NCBI GenBank assembly: GCA_920105625.2
Contig: OV050030.1
Span: 214,628,325 to 214,692,324 of the forward strand
Origin: Clusia tigrina
Taxonomy: Eukaryota > Arthropoda > Insecta > Diptera > Clusiidae
Length of the DNA stretch: 64,000 nt
Direction: 5' to 3'
Under the pieces are notes generated by a model. That model searched no databases and was not told the DNA's origin. It saw nothing but the letters and a program-made list of their open reading frames with translations. The position numbers and the translations under genes are program-made. Of the stretch, positions 22,201 to 34,377 are shown piece after piece; positions within the stretch are counted from its first letter, which is position 1; the number at the start of each line of letters is the position of its first letter.

Positions 22201-23784
22201 AGCTATGCTACCCTTGAGTTCCAAATCAAACACTGATAAAACTTCAAATGGCCGTAACTTCTATACAGTGCGTCCTATACCTATCAAAGTTTGCAACATT
22301 CAAATGCTTGTAACTTCTTACTGGAGAGTCATAAACTCTGGAATTTTGTGACAATAAAGTACTCGAGCCTCTTGTAAATTTAAGCTATCGCTCATAGCTA
22401 TGCTACCCTTGAGTTCCAAATCAAACACTGATAAAATTTCAAATGGCCCTAACTTCTATGCGATGCGTCCTATACCTATCAAAGTTTGCAACAATCAAAT
22501 GCTTGTAACTTTTTATTGGAGCGTAATAAAGTCTTGAAATTTTGTGACAATAAAATAGTCGAGCTTCTTGTCAATTTAAGGTATCGCTCATAGCTATGCT
22601 ACCCTTGAGCCCCAAATCAAAGACTGATAAAACTTCAAATGGCCCTAACTTCTATACGGTGCGATATATACCTATCAAAGTATGCAACATTCAAATGCTT
22701 GTAACTTTTTACTGGAGCCTCATAAAATCTTGAATTTTTGTGACAAAACAGTACTTGAGCCTCTTATCAATTTAAGCTATAGCTCATAGCTATGCTACCC
22801 TTGAGTCGCAAATCAAACACTGCTAAAACTCCAAATGGCCCTAACTTCTATACGGTGCGTCCCACATCTATCAAAATTTGCAACAATCAAATGCTTGTAA
22901 CTTTTTACTGTACCGTCATAAAACCTTGAAATTTGGTGATAATAAAGTACTTGTGCCTCTTGTCAATTAAAGTTGTCGCTCATTGATATGCTACCCTTGA
23001 GTCTCATATCAAACACTGATAAAACAATGGCCCTAAATTCTGTACTTTGCGTCCTACACTTATCAGAGTTTGCAACAATCAAATGCTTGTAACTTTTTAC
23101 TGGAGTGTCATAGAATCTTGAAATTTTGTGACAATAAAGTACTCGAGCCTCTTGTCAATTTAAGCTATCACTCATAGCTATGCTACCCTTGAGTCTCAAA
23201 TCAAAAACTGATAAAACTCCAAATGGCCCTAACTTCTATACGGTGCGTCCTATACCCATCAAAGTTTGTAACAATCAAATGCTTGTAACTTTTTACTGGA
23301 GCGTCATAAAATTTTGAAATTTTGTGACAATAAAGTACTCGAGCCTCTTGTCAATTTAAGCTATCACTCATAGCTATGCTACCCTTGAGTCCCAAATCAA
23401 CCACTGCTAAAGCTTCAAATGACCCTAACGGTGGGTCATATACCTATCAAAGTTTGCAACAATCAAGTGCTTGCAACTTTTTACTGGAGCGTCATAAAAT
23501 CTTGAAATTTAGTGACAATAAAGTACTCAAGCCTCTTATCAATTTAAGCTATCGCTCATAGCTATGCTACCCTTGAGCCCCAAATCAAACACGTATAAAA
23601 CTTCAAATGGCCCTAACTTCTATCCGTTGCGTCCCACACCTATCAAAGATTGCAACAATCAATTGCTTGCAACTATTTACGGGAGCGTCATAAAACCTTG
23701 AAATTTTGTGACTATAAAGTACTCGTGCCACTTATCAATTTAAGCTATCGCTCATAGCTATGCTACCCTTGAGTCCCTAATCAA
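19231..23784 (+). repeat. Satellite array, segment 2
   Basis: Head-to-tail monomers fill the stretch between LTR copies 1 and 2, in the same orientation as elsewhere. It resumes within a monomer at CCTATCAAAG. It contains a shortened monomer (about 19410), two similar runs around 20330-21220 and 21430-22160 (the GAGCCCC / GCGATATATACC series and the GTCATAGCTACGC series), and the beginning of LTR block copy 2. No gene is visible. Confidence 0.96.
19365..19500 (+). repeat. Shortened monomer joining CTTCTATA to GTTTTACTGGAGCG
   Basis: The normal 60-odd bases between CTTCTATACGG and TTTTTACTGG are missing. The identical junction occurs at about 24420 and 31515, so the deletion predates amplification of the LTR-bearing and 2.78-kb blocks and is a useful marker of them. 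Confidence 0.85.
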
Positions 23785-25767
23785 CTGGCGCCTTTGGACT
23801 CGCTTACGAGGGGGGGAATGTTACCGCCGAACGGAGTATTTTAAATTATTTGATTTCTATTTATTCCTACTGGGTGTTTTCCTTATCATAGAATTTTTGA
23901 TATGTTTCTCATTACATATGTATATAGTTTTTTCCCCCCTTTTGTCTATACATTCTCTTATACGCATTTATATTTGGTAGCCTTGGAATAACTGTTAAAT
24001 ACCGTTTTAAAAAAAAATAGCTTACGCGTTTAGAGACTTGGAAGAGTACAGTCAGTTCGCGTTTGTATATGGAGGAATAAACAAGAATTTTTAAAGTCGT
24101 GGCAAAAACGGTTTAAAACCTTATTTAATTTTTATGTAATGTATAGTTTTACGAATAAAATCTTATTCATTTGAAAATCGACCCTTCTTTTAAAAACTTG
24201 TCGAGCGCGGACTCGGGATTGTGAAACCTTCTTTCACACCTATCAAAGTTTGCAACAATCAAATGCTCGTAACTTTTTATTGGAGCGTAATAAAGTCTTG
24301 AAATTTTGTGACAATAAAGTAGTCGAGCCTCTTATCAATTTAAGCTATAGATCATAGCTCTGCTACCCTTGAGTCGCAAATCAAACACTGCTAAACCTTC
24401 AAATGGCCCTAACTTCTATAGTTTTACTGGAGCGTCATAAAATATTGAAATTGTGTGACAATAAAGTACTCGAGTCTCTTATCAATTCAAGCTATCGCTC
24501 ATAACTATGCTACCCTTGAGTCCCAAATCAAACACTGATAAAATTTCAAATAGCCCTAACTTCTATACGGTGCGTCCTATACCTATCAAAGTTTGTAACA
24601 ATCAAATACTTGTAACTTTTTACTGGAGCGTCATAAAACCTTGAAATTTGGTGACATGAAAGTACTCGAGACTCTTATCAATTTAAGCTCTCGCTCATTG
24701 CTATGCTACCTTTGAGTTCCAAATCAAACACTGATAAAACTTCAAATGGCCCTAACTTCTATACGGAGCGTCCTACATCTATCAAAATTTGCACCATCAA
24801 ATGCTTGTAACTTTTTACTGGAGCGTCAAAAAATCTTGAAATTTTGTGACAACAAAGTACTCGAGCCTCTTGTCAATTTAAGCTATCACTCATAGCTATG
24901 CTACCCTTGAGTCCCAAATCAAACACTGATAAAACTTCAAACGGCCCTAACTTCTATGCGGTGCATCGTACACCTATCAAACTTTTCAGCATTCAAATGC
25001 TTGTATTTTCTTACTGGAGGGTCATAAAATCTTGAAATTTTGTGCCAATAAATTACTCGAGCCTCTTGTAAATTTAAGCTATCGCTCATAGCTATGCTAC
25101 CCTTGAGTTCTAAATCAAACACGGATAAAACATCAAATGGCCCTAACTTCTAAGCGATGCGTCCTATACCTATCAAAGTTTGCAACAATCAAATTCTTGT
25201 AACTTTTTATTGGAGCGTAATAAAGTCTTGAAATTTTGTGACAATAAAGGAGTCGAGCTTCTTGTCAATTTAAGGTATCGCTCATAGCTATGCTACCCTT
25301 GAGCCCCAAATCAAAGACCGATAAAAATTCAAATGGACCTAACTTCTATACGGTGCGATATATACCTATCAAAGTATGCAACATTTAAATGCTTGTAAAT
25401 TTTTACTGGAGCGTCATAGAATCTTGAAATTTTGTGACATTAAAGTACTCGAGCCTCTTATCAATTTAAGCTATCGCTCATAGCTATGCTACCATTGAGA
25501 CCCAAATCAAACACTGATAAAATTTCTAATGGCCCTAACTTCTATACGGTGCGTCCTATACCTCTCAAAGTTTGCAAAAACCAAATTCTTGTAACTTTTT
25601 ACAGGAGCTTGATAAGATCTTGAAATTTTGTGACAATAAAGCACTCGAGCCTCTTATCAATTTAAGCTATAGGTCATAGCTACGCTACCCGTGAGTTCCA
25701 AGTCAAACACTGATAAAACTTCAAATGGCCCTAACCTCTATACCTATCAAAGTTTGTAAAAATCAAA
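22790..25767 (+). repeat. LTR-bearing higher-order block, copy 2
   Basis: The counterpart of 17600-20955, with two single-monomer losses. To the left, similarity with copy 3 begins near 22735 (offset 5754-5756). Beyond about 25767 it continues with a different monomer order (ATTCTTGTAATTTTTTACT). Confidence 0.87.
23785..24238 (+). mobile_element. Truncated LTR-retrotransposon 3' end, copy 2
   Basis: It has the same stub, polypurine tract and LTR (23819-24238, 420 bp) as copy 1, with identical satellite junctions on both sides. It differs from copy 1 by the G-run, one extra T in the T-run before CCCCCC, a T/A change at the A-run and ACCC for ACAC near 24181. It is nearly identical to copy 3. 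It is not an independent insertion but a duplicate. Confidence 0.83.
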
Positions 25768-27085
25768 TTCTTGTAATTTTTTACTGGAGCTTGATAAAAT
25801 CTTGAATTTTTGTGACAAAACAGTACTCGAGCCTCTTATCAATTTAAGCTATCGTTCATAGCTATGCTACCCTTGAGTTCCAAATCAAACACTGATAAAA
25901 CTTCAAATGGCCGTAACTTCTATACAGTGCGTCCTACACCTATCAAAGTTTGCAACATTCAAATGCTTGTAACTTCTTACTGGAGAGTCATAAACTCTGG
26001 AATTTTGTGACAATAAAGTACTCGAGCCTCTTGTAAATTTAAGCTATCGCTCATAGCTATGCTACCCTTGAGTTCCAAATCAAACACTGATAAAACTTCA
26101 AATGGCCGTAACTTCTATACAGTGCGTCCTATACCTATCAAAGTTTGCAACAATCAAATGCTTGTAACTTTTTATTGGAGCGTAATAAAGTCTTGAAATT
26201 TTGTGACAATAAAATAGTCGAGCTTCTTGTCAATTTAAGGTATCGCTCATAGCTATGCTACCCTTGAGCCCCAAATCAAAGACTGATAAAACTTCAAATG
26301 GCCCTGACTTCTATACGGTGCGATATATACCTATCAAAGTATGCAACATTCAGATGCTTGTAACTTTTTACTGGAGCCTCATAAAATCTTGAAATTTTGT
26401 GACAATAAAGTAATAGAGCCTCTTATCAATTTAAGCTATAGCTCATAGCTATGCTACCCTTGAGTCGCAAATCAAACACTGCTAAACCTTCAAATGGCCC
26501 TAACTTCTATACGGTGCGTCCTATACCTATCAAAGTTTGCAACAATCAAATGCTTGTAACTTTTTACTGTAGCGTCATAAAACTTTGAAATTTGGGGACA
26601 ATAAAGTACTCGTGCCTCTTGTCAATTAAAGTTGTCCCTCATTGATATGCTTCCCTTGAGTCCCATATCAAACACTGATAAAACAATGGCCCTAAATTCT
26701 GTACTTTGCGTCGTACACTTATCAGAGTTTGCAACAATCAAATGCTTGTAACTTTTTACTGGAGAGTCATAAAATCTTGAAATTTTGTGACAATAAATAA
26801 CTCGAGCCTCTTATCAATTTAAGCGTTCGGTCATAGCTATGCTACCCTTGATTTCCAAATCAAACACTGATAGAACTTCAAATGGCCCCAACTTCTATGC
26901 AGTGCGTCCTACACCTATCAAAGTTATCAACATTCAAATGCTTTTAACTTCTTACTGGAGAGTCATAAAATTTTGTGACAATAAAGTACTCGAGCCTCTT
27001 GTAAATTTAAGCTATCGCTCATGGCTATGCTACCCTTGAGTTCCAAATCAAACACTGATAAAACTTCAAATGGCCCTAACTTCTA
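24310..27085 (+). repeat. Higher-order block U, copy 1 (2.78 kb)
   Basis: It matches 31405-34180 with a constant offset of 7095 bp at every landmark I checked (24310, 24937, 26839, 27022), so there is no net indel over 2.78 kb. It includes the shortened CTTCTATA-GTTTTACTGG monomer, the GAGGGTCATAAAATC/TGTGCCAATAAATTAC monomer, several GAGCCCC monomers and a class I monomer. The two copies differ at a few scattered bases. Confidence 0.9.
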
Positions 27086-28534
27086 TGCGATGCGTCCTAT
27101 ACCTATCAAAGGTTGCAACAATCAAATTCTTGTAACTTTTTATTGGAGCGTAATAAAGTCTTGAAATTTTGTGACAATAAAGTAGTCGAGCTTCTTGTCA
27201 ATTTAAGGTATCGCTCATAGCTATGCTACCCTTGAGCCCCAAATCAAAGACTGATAAAACTTCAAATGGACCTAACTTCTATACGGTGCGATTTATACCT
27301 ATCAAAGTATGCAACATTTAAATGCTTGTAAATTTTTACTGGAGCGTCATAAAATCTTTTAAATTTTGTGACATTAAAGTACTCGAGCCTCTTATCAATT
27401 TAAGCTATCGCTCATAACTATGCTACCCTTGTGACCCAAATAAAACACTGATAAAATTTCTAATGGCCCTAACTTCTATACGGTGCGTCCTATACCTATC
27501 AAAGTTTGCAAAAACCAAATTCTTGTAACTTTTCACTGGAGCTTCATAAGATCTTGAAATTTTGTGACAATAAAGCACTCGAGCCTCTTATCAATTTAAG
27601 CTATAGGTCATAGCTACGCTACCCGTGAATTCCAAGTCCAACAATGATAAATCTTCAAATGTCCCTAACTTCTATACCTATCAAAGTTTGTAAAAATCAA
27701 ATGCTTGTAACTTTTTACTGGAGCGTCACAAAATCTTGAAATTTTGTGACAATAAAGTACTCGAGCCTCTTGTCAATTTAAGCTATCACTCATAGCTATG
27801 CTACCCTTGAGTCCCAAATCAACCACTGCTAAAACTTCAAATGGGCCTAACGGTGCGTCCTATACTTCTCAAAGTTTGCAACAATCAAATGCATGTAACT
27901 TTTTACTGCAGCGTCATAAAATCTTGAATTTTTGTGACAAAACAGTACTCGAGCCTCTTATCAATTTAAGCTATCGCTCATAGCTATGCTACCCTTGAGT
28001 TCCAAATCAAACTCTGATAAAACTTCCAATGGCCCTAACTCCTATACCTATCAAAGTTTGCAACAATCAAATTCTTGTAACTTTTTATTGGAGCGTAATA
28101 AAGTCATGAACTTTTGTGACAATAAAGTAGTCGAGCTTCTTGTCAATTTAAGGTATCGCTCATAGCTATGCTACCCTTGAGCCCCAAATCAAAGACTGAT
28201 AAAACTGCAAATGGCCCTAACTTCTATACGGTGCGATATATACCTATCAAAGTATGCAACATTTAAATTCTTGTAACTTTTTACTGGAGCTTGATAAGAT
28301 CTTGAAATTTTGTGACAATAAAGCACTCGAGCCTCTTATCAATTTAAGCTATAGTTCATAGCTACGCTACCCGTGAGTCCCAAGTCAAACACTGATAAAA
28401 CTTCAAATGGCCCTAACTTCTATACCTATCAAAGTTTGCAAAAATCAAATTCTTGTAATTTTTTACTGGAGCTTGATAAAATCTTGAATTTTTGTGACAA
28501 AACAGTACTCGAGCCTCTTATCAATTTAAGCTAT
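27075..28534 (+). repeat. Higher-order block V, copy 1 (1.46 kb)
   Basis: It recurs at 34366-35825 with a constant offset of 7291 bp. Its first kilobase also recurs at about 30266-31270 (offset 3273) and in part near 42240-43000. Marks are CAAAGGTTGCAAC, AATCTTTTAAATTTTGTGAC, CTTGTGACCCAAATAAAAC and AATCAAATGCATGTAAC. Confidence 0.88.
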
Positions 28535-30178
28535 AGCTCATAGCTATGCTACCCTTGAGTCGCAAATCAAACACTGCTAAAACTCCAAATGGCCCTAACT
28601 TCTATACGGTGCGTCCCACATCTATCAAAATTTGCAACAATCAAATGCTTGTAACTTTTTACTGTAGCGTCATAAAACCTTGAAATTTGGTGATAATAAA
28701 GTACTTGTGCCTCTTGTCAATTAAAGTTGTCGCTCATTGATATGCTACCCTTGAGTCTCATATCAAACACTGATAAAACAATGGCCCTAAATTCTGTACT
28801 TTGCGTCCTACACTTATCAGAGTTTGCAACAATCAAATGCTTGTAACTTTTTACTGGAGCGTCATAGAATCTTGAAATTTTGTGACAATAAAGTACTCGA
28901 GCCTCTTGTCAATTTAAGCTATCACTCATAGCTATGCTACCCTTGAGTCTCAAATCAAAAACTGATAAAACTCCAAATGGCCCTAACTTCTATACGGTGC
29001 GTCCTATACCCATCAAAGTTTGTAACAATCAAATGCTTGTAACTTTTTACTGGAGCGTCATAAAATTTTGAAATTTTGTGACAATAAAGTACTCGAGCCT
29101 CTTGTCAATTTAAGCTATCACTCATAGCTATGCTACCCTTGAGTCCCAAATCAACCACTGCTAAAGCTTCAAATGACCCTAACGGTGGGTCATATACCTA
29201 TCAAAGTTTGCAACAATCAAGTGCTTGCAACTTTTTACTGGAGCGTCATAAAATCTTGAAATTTAGTGACAATAAAGTACTCAAGCCTCTTATCAATTTA
29301 AGCTATCGCTCATAGCTATGCTACCCTTGAGCCCCAAATCAAACACGTATAAAACTTCAAATGGCCCTAACTTCTATCCGTTGCGTCCCACACCTATCAA
29401 AGATTGCAACAATCAATTGCTTGCAACTATTTACGGGAGCGTCATAAAACCTTGAAATTTTGTGACTATAAAGTACTCGAGCCTCTTATCAATTTAAGCT
29501 ATCGCTCATAGCTATGCTACCCATGCCTCCAAAATCAAACACTGATAAAACTTCAAATGGCCCTAACTTCTGTACGGTGCGTTCTATACCTATCAAAGTT
29601 TGCAAAATTCAAATGCTTACTGGAGTGTCATAAAACCTTGAAATGTTGTGACAAAAAAGTACTCGTGCCACTTATCAATTTAAGCTATCGCTCATAGCTA
29701 TGCTACCCTTGAGTCCCTAATCAACTGGCGCCTTTGGACTCGCTTACGAGGGGGGGAATGTTACCGCCGAACGGAGTATTTTAAATTATTTGATTTCTAT
29801 TTATTCCTACTGGGTGTTTTCCTTATCATAGAATTTTTGATATGTTTCTCATTACATATGTATATAGTTTTTTCCCCCCTTTTGTCTATACATTCTCTTA
29901 TACGCATTTATATTTGGTAGCCTTGGAATAACTGTTAAATACCGTTTTAAAAAAAAATAGCTTACGCGTTTAGAGACTTGGAAGAGTACAGTCAGTTCGC
30001 GTTTGTATATGGAGGAATAAACAAGAATTTTTAAAGTCGTGGCAAAAACGGTTTAAAACCTTATTTAATTTTTATGTAATGTATAGTTTTACGAATAAAA
30101 TCTTATTCATTTGAAAATCGACACTTCTTTTAAAAACTTGTCGAGCGCGGACTCGGGATTGTGAAACCTTCTTTCACA
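28490..30178 (+). repeat. LTR-bearing higher-order block, copy 3 (left half)
   Basis: It matches 22735-24238 (offset 5754 left of the LTR, 5940 at the LTR; the 186-bp difference is the ACCCATGCCTCC monomer present in copies 1 and 3 but absent from copy 2). To the right of the LTR it follows copies 1 and 2 only to about 30265, then switches to block V material, a breakpoint inside a monomer. Confidence 0.86.
29725..30178 (+). mobile_element. Truncated LTR-retrotransposon 3' end, copy 3
   Basis: It has the stub, tract and LTR (29759-30178, 420 bp) with the same junctions as the other copies. It shares the G7 tract and T6 run with copy 2, so these two separated more recently from each other than from copy 1. 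A 73-residue minus-strand open frame crosses the LTR/satellite junction and has no support as a gene. Confidence 0.83.
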
Positions 30179-30265
30179 CCTATCAAAGTTTGCAACAATC
30201 AAATGCTCGTAACTTTTTATTGGAGCGTAATAAAGTCTTGAAATTTTGTGACAATAAAGTAGTCG

Positions 30266-31270
30266 AGCCTCTTGTAAATTTAAGCTATCGCTCATAGCTA
30301 TGCTACCCTTGAGTTCCAAATCAAACACTGATAAAACTTCAAATGGCCCTAACTTCTATGCGATGCGTCCTATACCTATCAAAGGTTGCAACAATCAAAT
30401 TCTTGTAACTTTTTATTGGAGCGTAATAAAGTCTTGAAATTTTGTGACAATAAAGTAGTCGAGCTTCTTGTCAATTTAAGGTATCGCTCATAGCTATGCT
30501 ACCCTTGAGCCCCAAATCAAAGACTGATAAAACTTCAAATGGACCTAACTTCTATACGGTGCGATTTATACCTATCAAAGTATGCAACATTTAAATGCTT
30601 GTAAATTTTTACTGGAGCGTCATAAAATCTTTTAAATTTTGTGACATTAAAGTACTCGAGCCTCTTATCAATTTAAGCTATCGCTCATAACTATGCTACC
30701 CTTGTGACCCAAATAAAACACTGATAAAATTTCTAATGGCCCTAACTTCTATACGGTGCGTCCTATACCTATCAAAGTTTGCAAAAACCAAATTCTTGTA
30801 ACTTTTCACTGGAGCTTCATAAGATCTTGAAATTTTGTGACAATAAAGCACTCGAGCCTCTTATCAATTTAAGCTATAGGTCATAGCTACGCTACCCGTG
30901 AATTCCAAGTCAAACAATGATAAATCTTCAAATGGCCCTAACTTCTATACCTATCAAAGTTTGTAAAAATCAAATGCTTGTAACTTTTTACTGGAGCGTC
31001 ACAAAATCTTGAAATTTTGTGACAATAAAGTACTCGAGCCTCTTGTCAATTTAAGCTATCACTCATAGCTATGCTACCCTTGAGTCCCAAATCAACCACT
31101 GCTAAAACTTCAAATGGGCCTAACGGTGCGTCCTATACTTCTCAAAGTTTGCAACAATCAAATGCATGTAACTTTTTACTGCAGCGTCATAAAATCTTGA
31201 ATTTTTGTGACAAAACAGTACTCGAGCCTCTTATCAATTTAAGCTATCGCTCATAGCTATGCTACCCTTG
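30266..31270 (+). repeat. Higher-order block V, partial copy (about 1.0 kb)
   Basis: It matches 26993-27997 at an offset of 3273 bp. It sits directly after LTR copy 3 and runs into a GAGCCCC/ACACGTATAAAAC monomer at about 31270, then into block U copy 2 at 31405. The arrangement shows that blocks V and U were shuffled after the LTR block was made. Confidence 0.84.
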
Positions 31271-31404
31271 AGCCCCAAATCAAACACGTATAAAACTTCA
31301 AATGGCCCTAACTTCTATCCGTTGCGTCCCACACCTATCAAAGATTGCAACAATCAATTGCTTGCAACTATTTACGGGAGCGTCATAAAACCTTGAAATT
31401 TTTT

Positions 31405-34180
31405 GACAATAAAGTAGTCGAGCCTCTTATCAATTTAAGCTATAGATCATAGCTCTGCTACCCTTGAGTCGCAAATCAAACACTGCTAAACCTTCAAATG
31501 GCCCTAACTTCTATAGTTTTACTGGAGCGTCATAAAATATTGAAATTGTGTGACAATAAAGTACTCGAGTCTCTTATCAATTCAAGCTATCGCTCATAAC
31601 TATGCTACCCTTGAGTCCCAAATCAAACACTGATAAAATTTCAAATAGCCCTAACTTCTATACGGTGCGTCCTATACCTATCAAAGTTTGTAACAATCAA
31701 ATACTTGTAACTTTTTACTGGAGCGTCATAAAACCTTGAAATTTGGTGACATGAAAGTACTCGAGACTCTTATCAATTTAAGCTCTCGCTCATTGCTATG
31801 CTACCTTTGAGTTCCAAATCAAACACTGATAAAACTTCAAATGGCCCTAACTTCTATACGGAGCGTCCTACATCTATCAAAATTTGCACCATCAAATGCT
31901 TGTAACTTTTTACTGGAGCGTCACAAAATCTTGAAATTTTGTGACAACAAAGTACTCGAGCCTCTTGTCAATTTAAGCTATCACTCATAGCTATGCTACC
32001 CTTGAGTCCCAAATCAAACACTGATAAAACTTCAAACGGCCCTAACTTCTATGCGGTGCATCGTACACCTATCAAACTTTTCAGCATTCAAATGCTTGTA
32101 TTTTCTTACTGGAGGGTCATAAAATCTTGAAATTTTGTGCCAATAAATTACTCGAGCCTCTTGTAAATTTAAGCTATCGCTCATAGCTATGCTACCCTTG
32201 AGTTCTAAATCAAACACGGATAAAACTTCAAATGGCCCTAACTTCTAAGCGATGCGTCCTATACCTATCAAAGTTTGCAACAATCAAATTCTTGTAACTT
32301 TTTATTGGAGCGTAATAAAGTCTTGAAATTTTGTGACAATAAAGGAGTCGAGCTTCTTGTCAATTTAAGGTATCGCTCATAGCTATGCTACCCTTGAGCC
32401 CCAAATCAAAGACTGATAAAAATTCAAATGGACCTAACTTCTATACGGTGCGATATATACCTGTCAAAGTATGCAACATTTAAATGCTTGTAAATTTTTA
32501 CTGGAGCGTCATAGAATCTTGAAATTTTGTGACATTAAAGTACTCGAGCCTCTTATCAATTTAAGCTATCGCTCATAGCTATGCTACCCTTGAGACCCAA
32601 ATCAAACACTGATAAAATTTCTAATGGCCCTAACTTCTATACGGTGCGTCCTATACCTCTCAAAGTTTGCAAAAACCAAATTCTTGTAACTTTTTACAGG
32701 AGCTTGATAAGATCTTGAAATTTTGTGACAATAAAGCACTCGAGCCTCTTATCAATTTAAGCTATAGGTCATAGCTACGCTACCCGTGAGGTCCAAGTCA
32801 AACACTGATAAAACTTCAAATGGCCCTAACCTCTATACCTATCAAAGTTTGTAAAAATCAAATTCTTGTAATTTTTTACTGGAGCTTGATAAAATCTTGA
32901 ATTTTTGTGACAAAACAGTACTCGAGCCTCTTATCAATTTAAGCTATCGTTCATAGCTATGCTACCCTTGAGTTCCAAATCAAACACTGATAAAACTTCA
33001 AATGGCCGTAACTTCTATACAGTGCGTCCTACACCTATCAAAGTTTGCAACATTCAAATGCTTGTAACTTCTTAGTGGAGAGTCATAAACTCTGGAATTT
33101 TGTGACAATAAAGTACTCGAGCCTCTTGTAAATTTAAGCTATCGCTCATAGCTATGCTACCCTTGAGTTCCAAATCAAACACTGATAAAACTTCAAATGG
33201 CCGTAACTTCTATACAGTGCGTCCTATACCTATCAAAGTTTGCAACAATCAAATGCTTGTAACTTTTTATTGGAGCGTAATAAAGTCTTGAAATTTTGTG
33301 ACAATAAAATAGTCGAGCTTCTTGTCAATTTAAGGTATCGCTCATAGCTATGCTACCCTTGAGCCCCAAATCAAAGACTGATAAAACTTCAAATGGCCCT
33401 AACTTCTATACGGTGCGATATATACCTATCAAAGTATGCAACATTCAAATGCTTGTAACTTTTTACTGGAGCCTCATAAAATCTTGAAATTTTGTGACAA
33501 TAAAGTAATAGAGCCTCTTATCAATTTAAGCTATAGCTCATAGCTATGCTACCCTTGAGTCGCAAATCAAACACTGCTAAACCTTCAAATGGCCCTAACT
33601 TCTATACGGTGCGTCCTATACCTATCAAAGTTTGCAACAATCAAATGCTTGTAACTTTTTACTGTAGCGTCATAAAACTTTGAAATTTGGGGACAATAAA
33701 GTACTCGTGCCTCTTGTCAATTAAAGTTGTCCCTCATTGATATGCTTCCCTTGAGTCCCATATCAAACACTGATAAAACAATGGCCCTAAATTCTGTACT
33801 TTGCGTCGTACACTTATCAGAGTTTGCAACAATCAAATGCTTGTAACTTTTTACTGGAGAGTCATAAAATCTTGAAATTTTGTGACAATAAATAACTCGA
33901 GCCTCTTATCAATTTAAGCGTTCGGTCATAGCTATGCTACCCTTGATTTCCAAATCAAACACTGATAGAACTTCAAATGGCCCCAACTTCTATGCAGTGC
34001 GTCCTACACCTATCAAAGTTATCAACATTCAAATGCTTTTAACTTCTTACTGGAGAGTCATAAAATTTTGTGACAATAAAGTACTCGAGCCTCTTGTAAA
34101 TTTAAGCTATCGCTCATAGCTATGCTACCCTTGAGTTCCAAATCAAACACTGATAAAACTTCAAATGGCCCTAACTTCTA
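31405..34180 (+). repeat. Higher-order block U, copy 2
   Basis: The counterpart of 24310-27085 at exactly 7095 bp. Differences visible by eye are single bases, for example CTTAGTGGAG at about 33073 against CTTACTGGAG, and TACCTGTCAAAG at about 32457 against TACCTATCAAAG. Confidence 0.9.
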
Positions 34181-34377
34181 TACAGTGCGTCCTACACCTA
34201 TCAAAGTTTGCAACAATCAAATGCTTGCAACTTTTTACTGGAGCGTCATAAAATCTCGAAATTTTGTGACAATAAAGTACTCGAGCCTTTTATCAATTTA
34301 AGCTATAGCTCATAGCTATGCTACATTTGAGTCCCAAATCAAGCACTGATAAAACTCCAAATGGCCCTAACTTCTAT
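34099..34377 (+). repeat. 279-bp tract identical to 63322-63600
   Basis: Reading both tracts side by side I find no difference over 279 bp, including rare marks: ATCTCGAAATTTTG, GAGCCTTTTATC, CTACATTTGAG and AATCAAGCACTGATAAAACTCC. The flanks diverge on both sides. The separation is 29223 bp. Confidence 0.85.

Larger units (their letters stand above)
24239..29724 (+). repeat. Satellite array, segment 3
   Basis: Gene-free monomers between LTR copies 2 and 3. It holds the left members of the 2.78-kb (24310-27085) and 1.46-kb (27075-28534) blocks, followed by the left flank of LTR copy 3 (from about 28490). Confidence 0.96.

Noticed and set aside
30107..30328. Minus-strand frame of 73 residues across LTR copy 3 and the satellite
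   Set aside because: It joins unrelated LTR and satellite sequence, is interrupted in the equivalent positions of copies 1 and 2, and resembles no domain.
24310..34180. Treating the near-identical large blocks as certain genomic duplications
   Set aside because: Satellite assemblies can contain false duplications. The blocks are reported as seen, but the sequence alone cannot exclude an assembly error.
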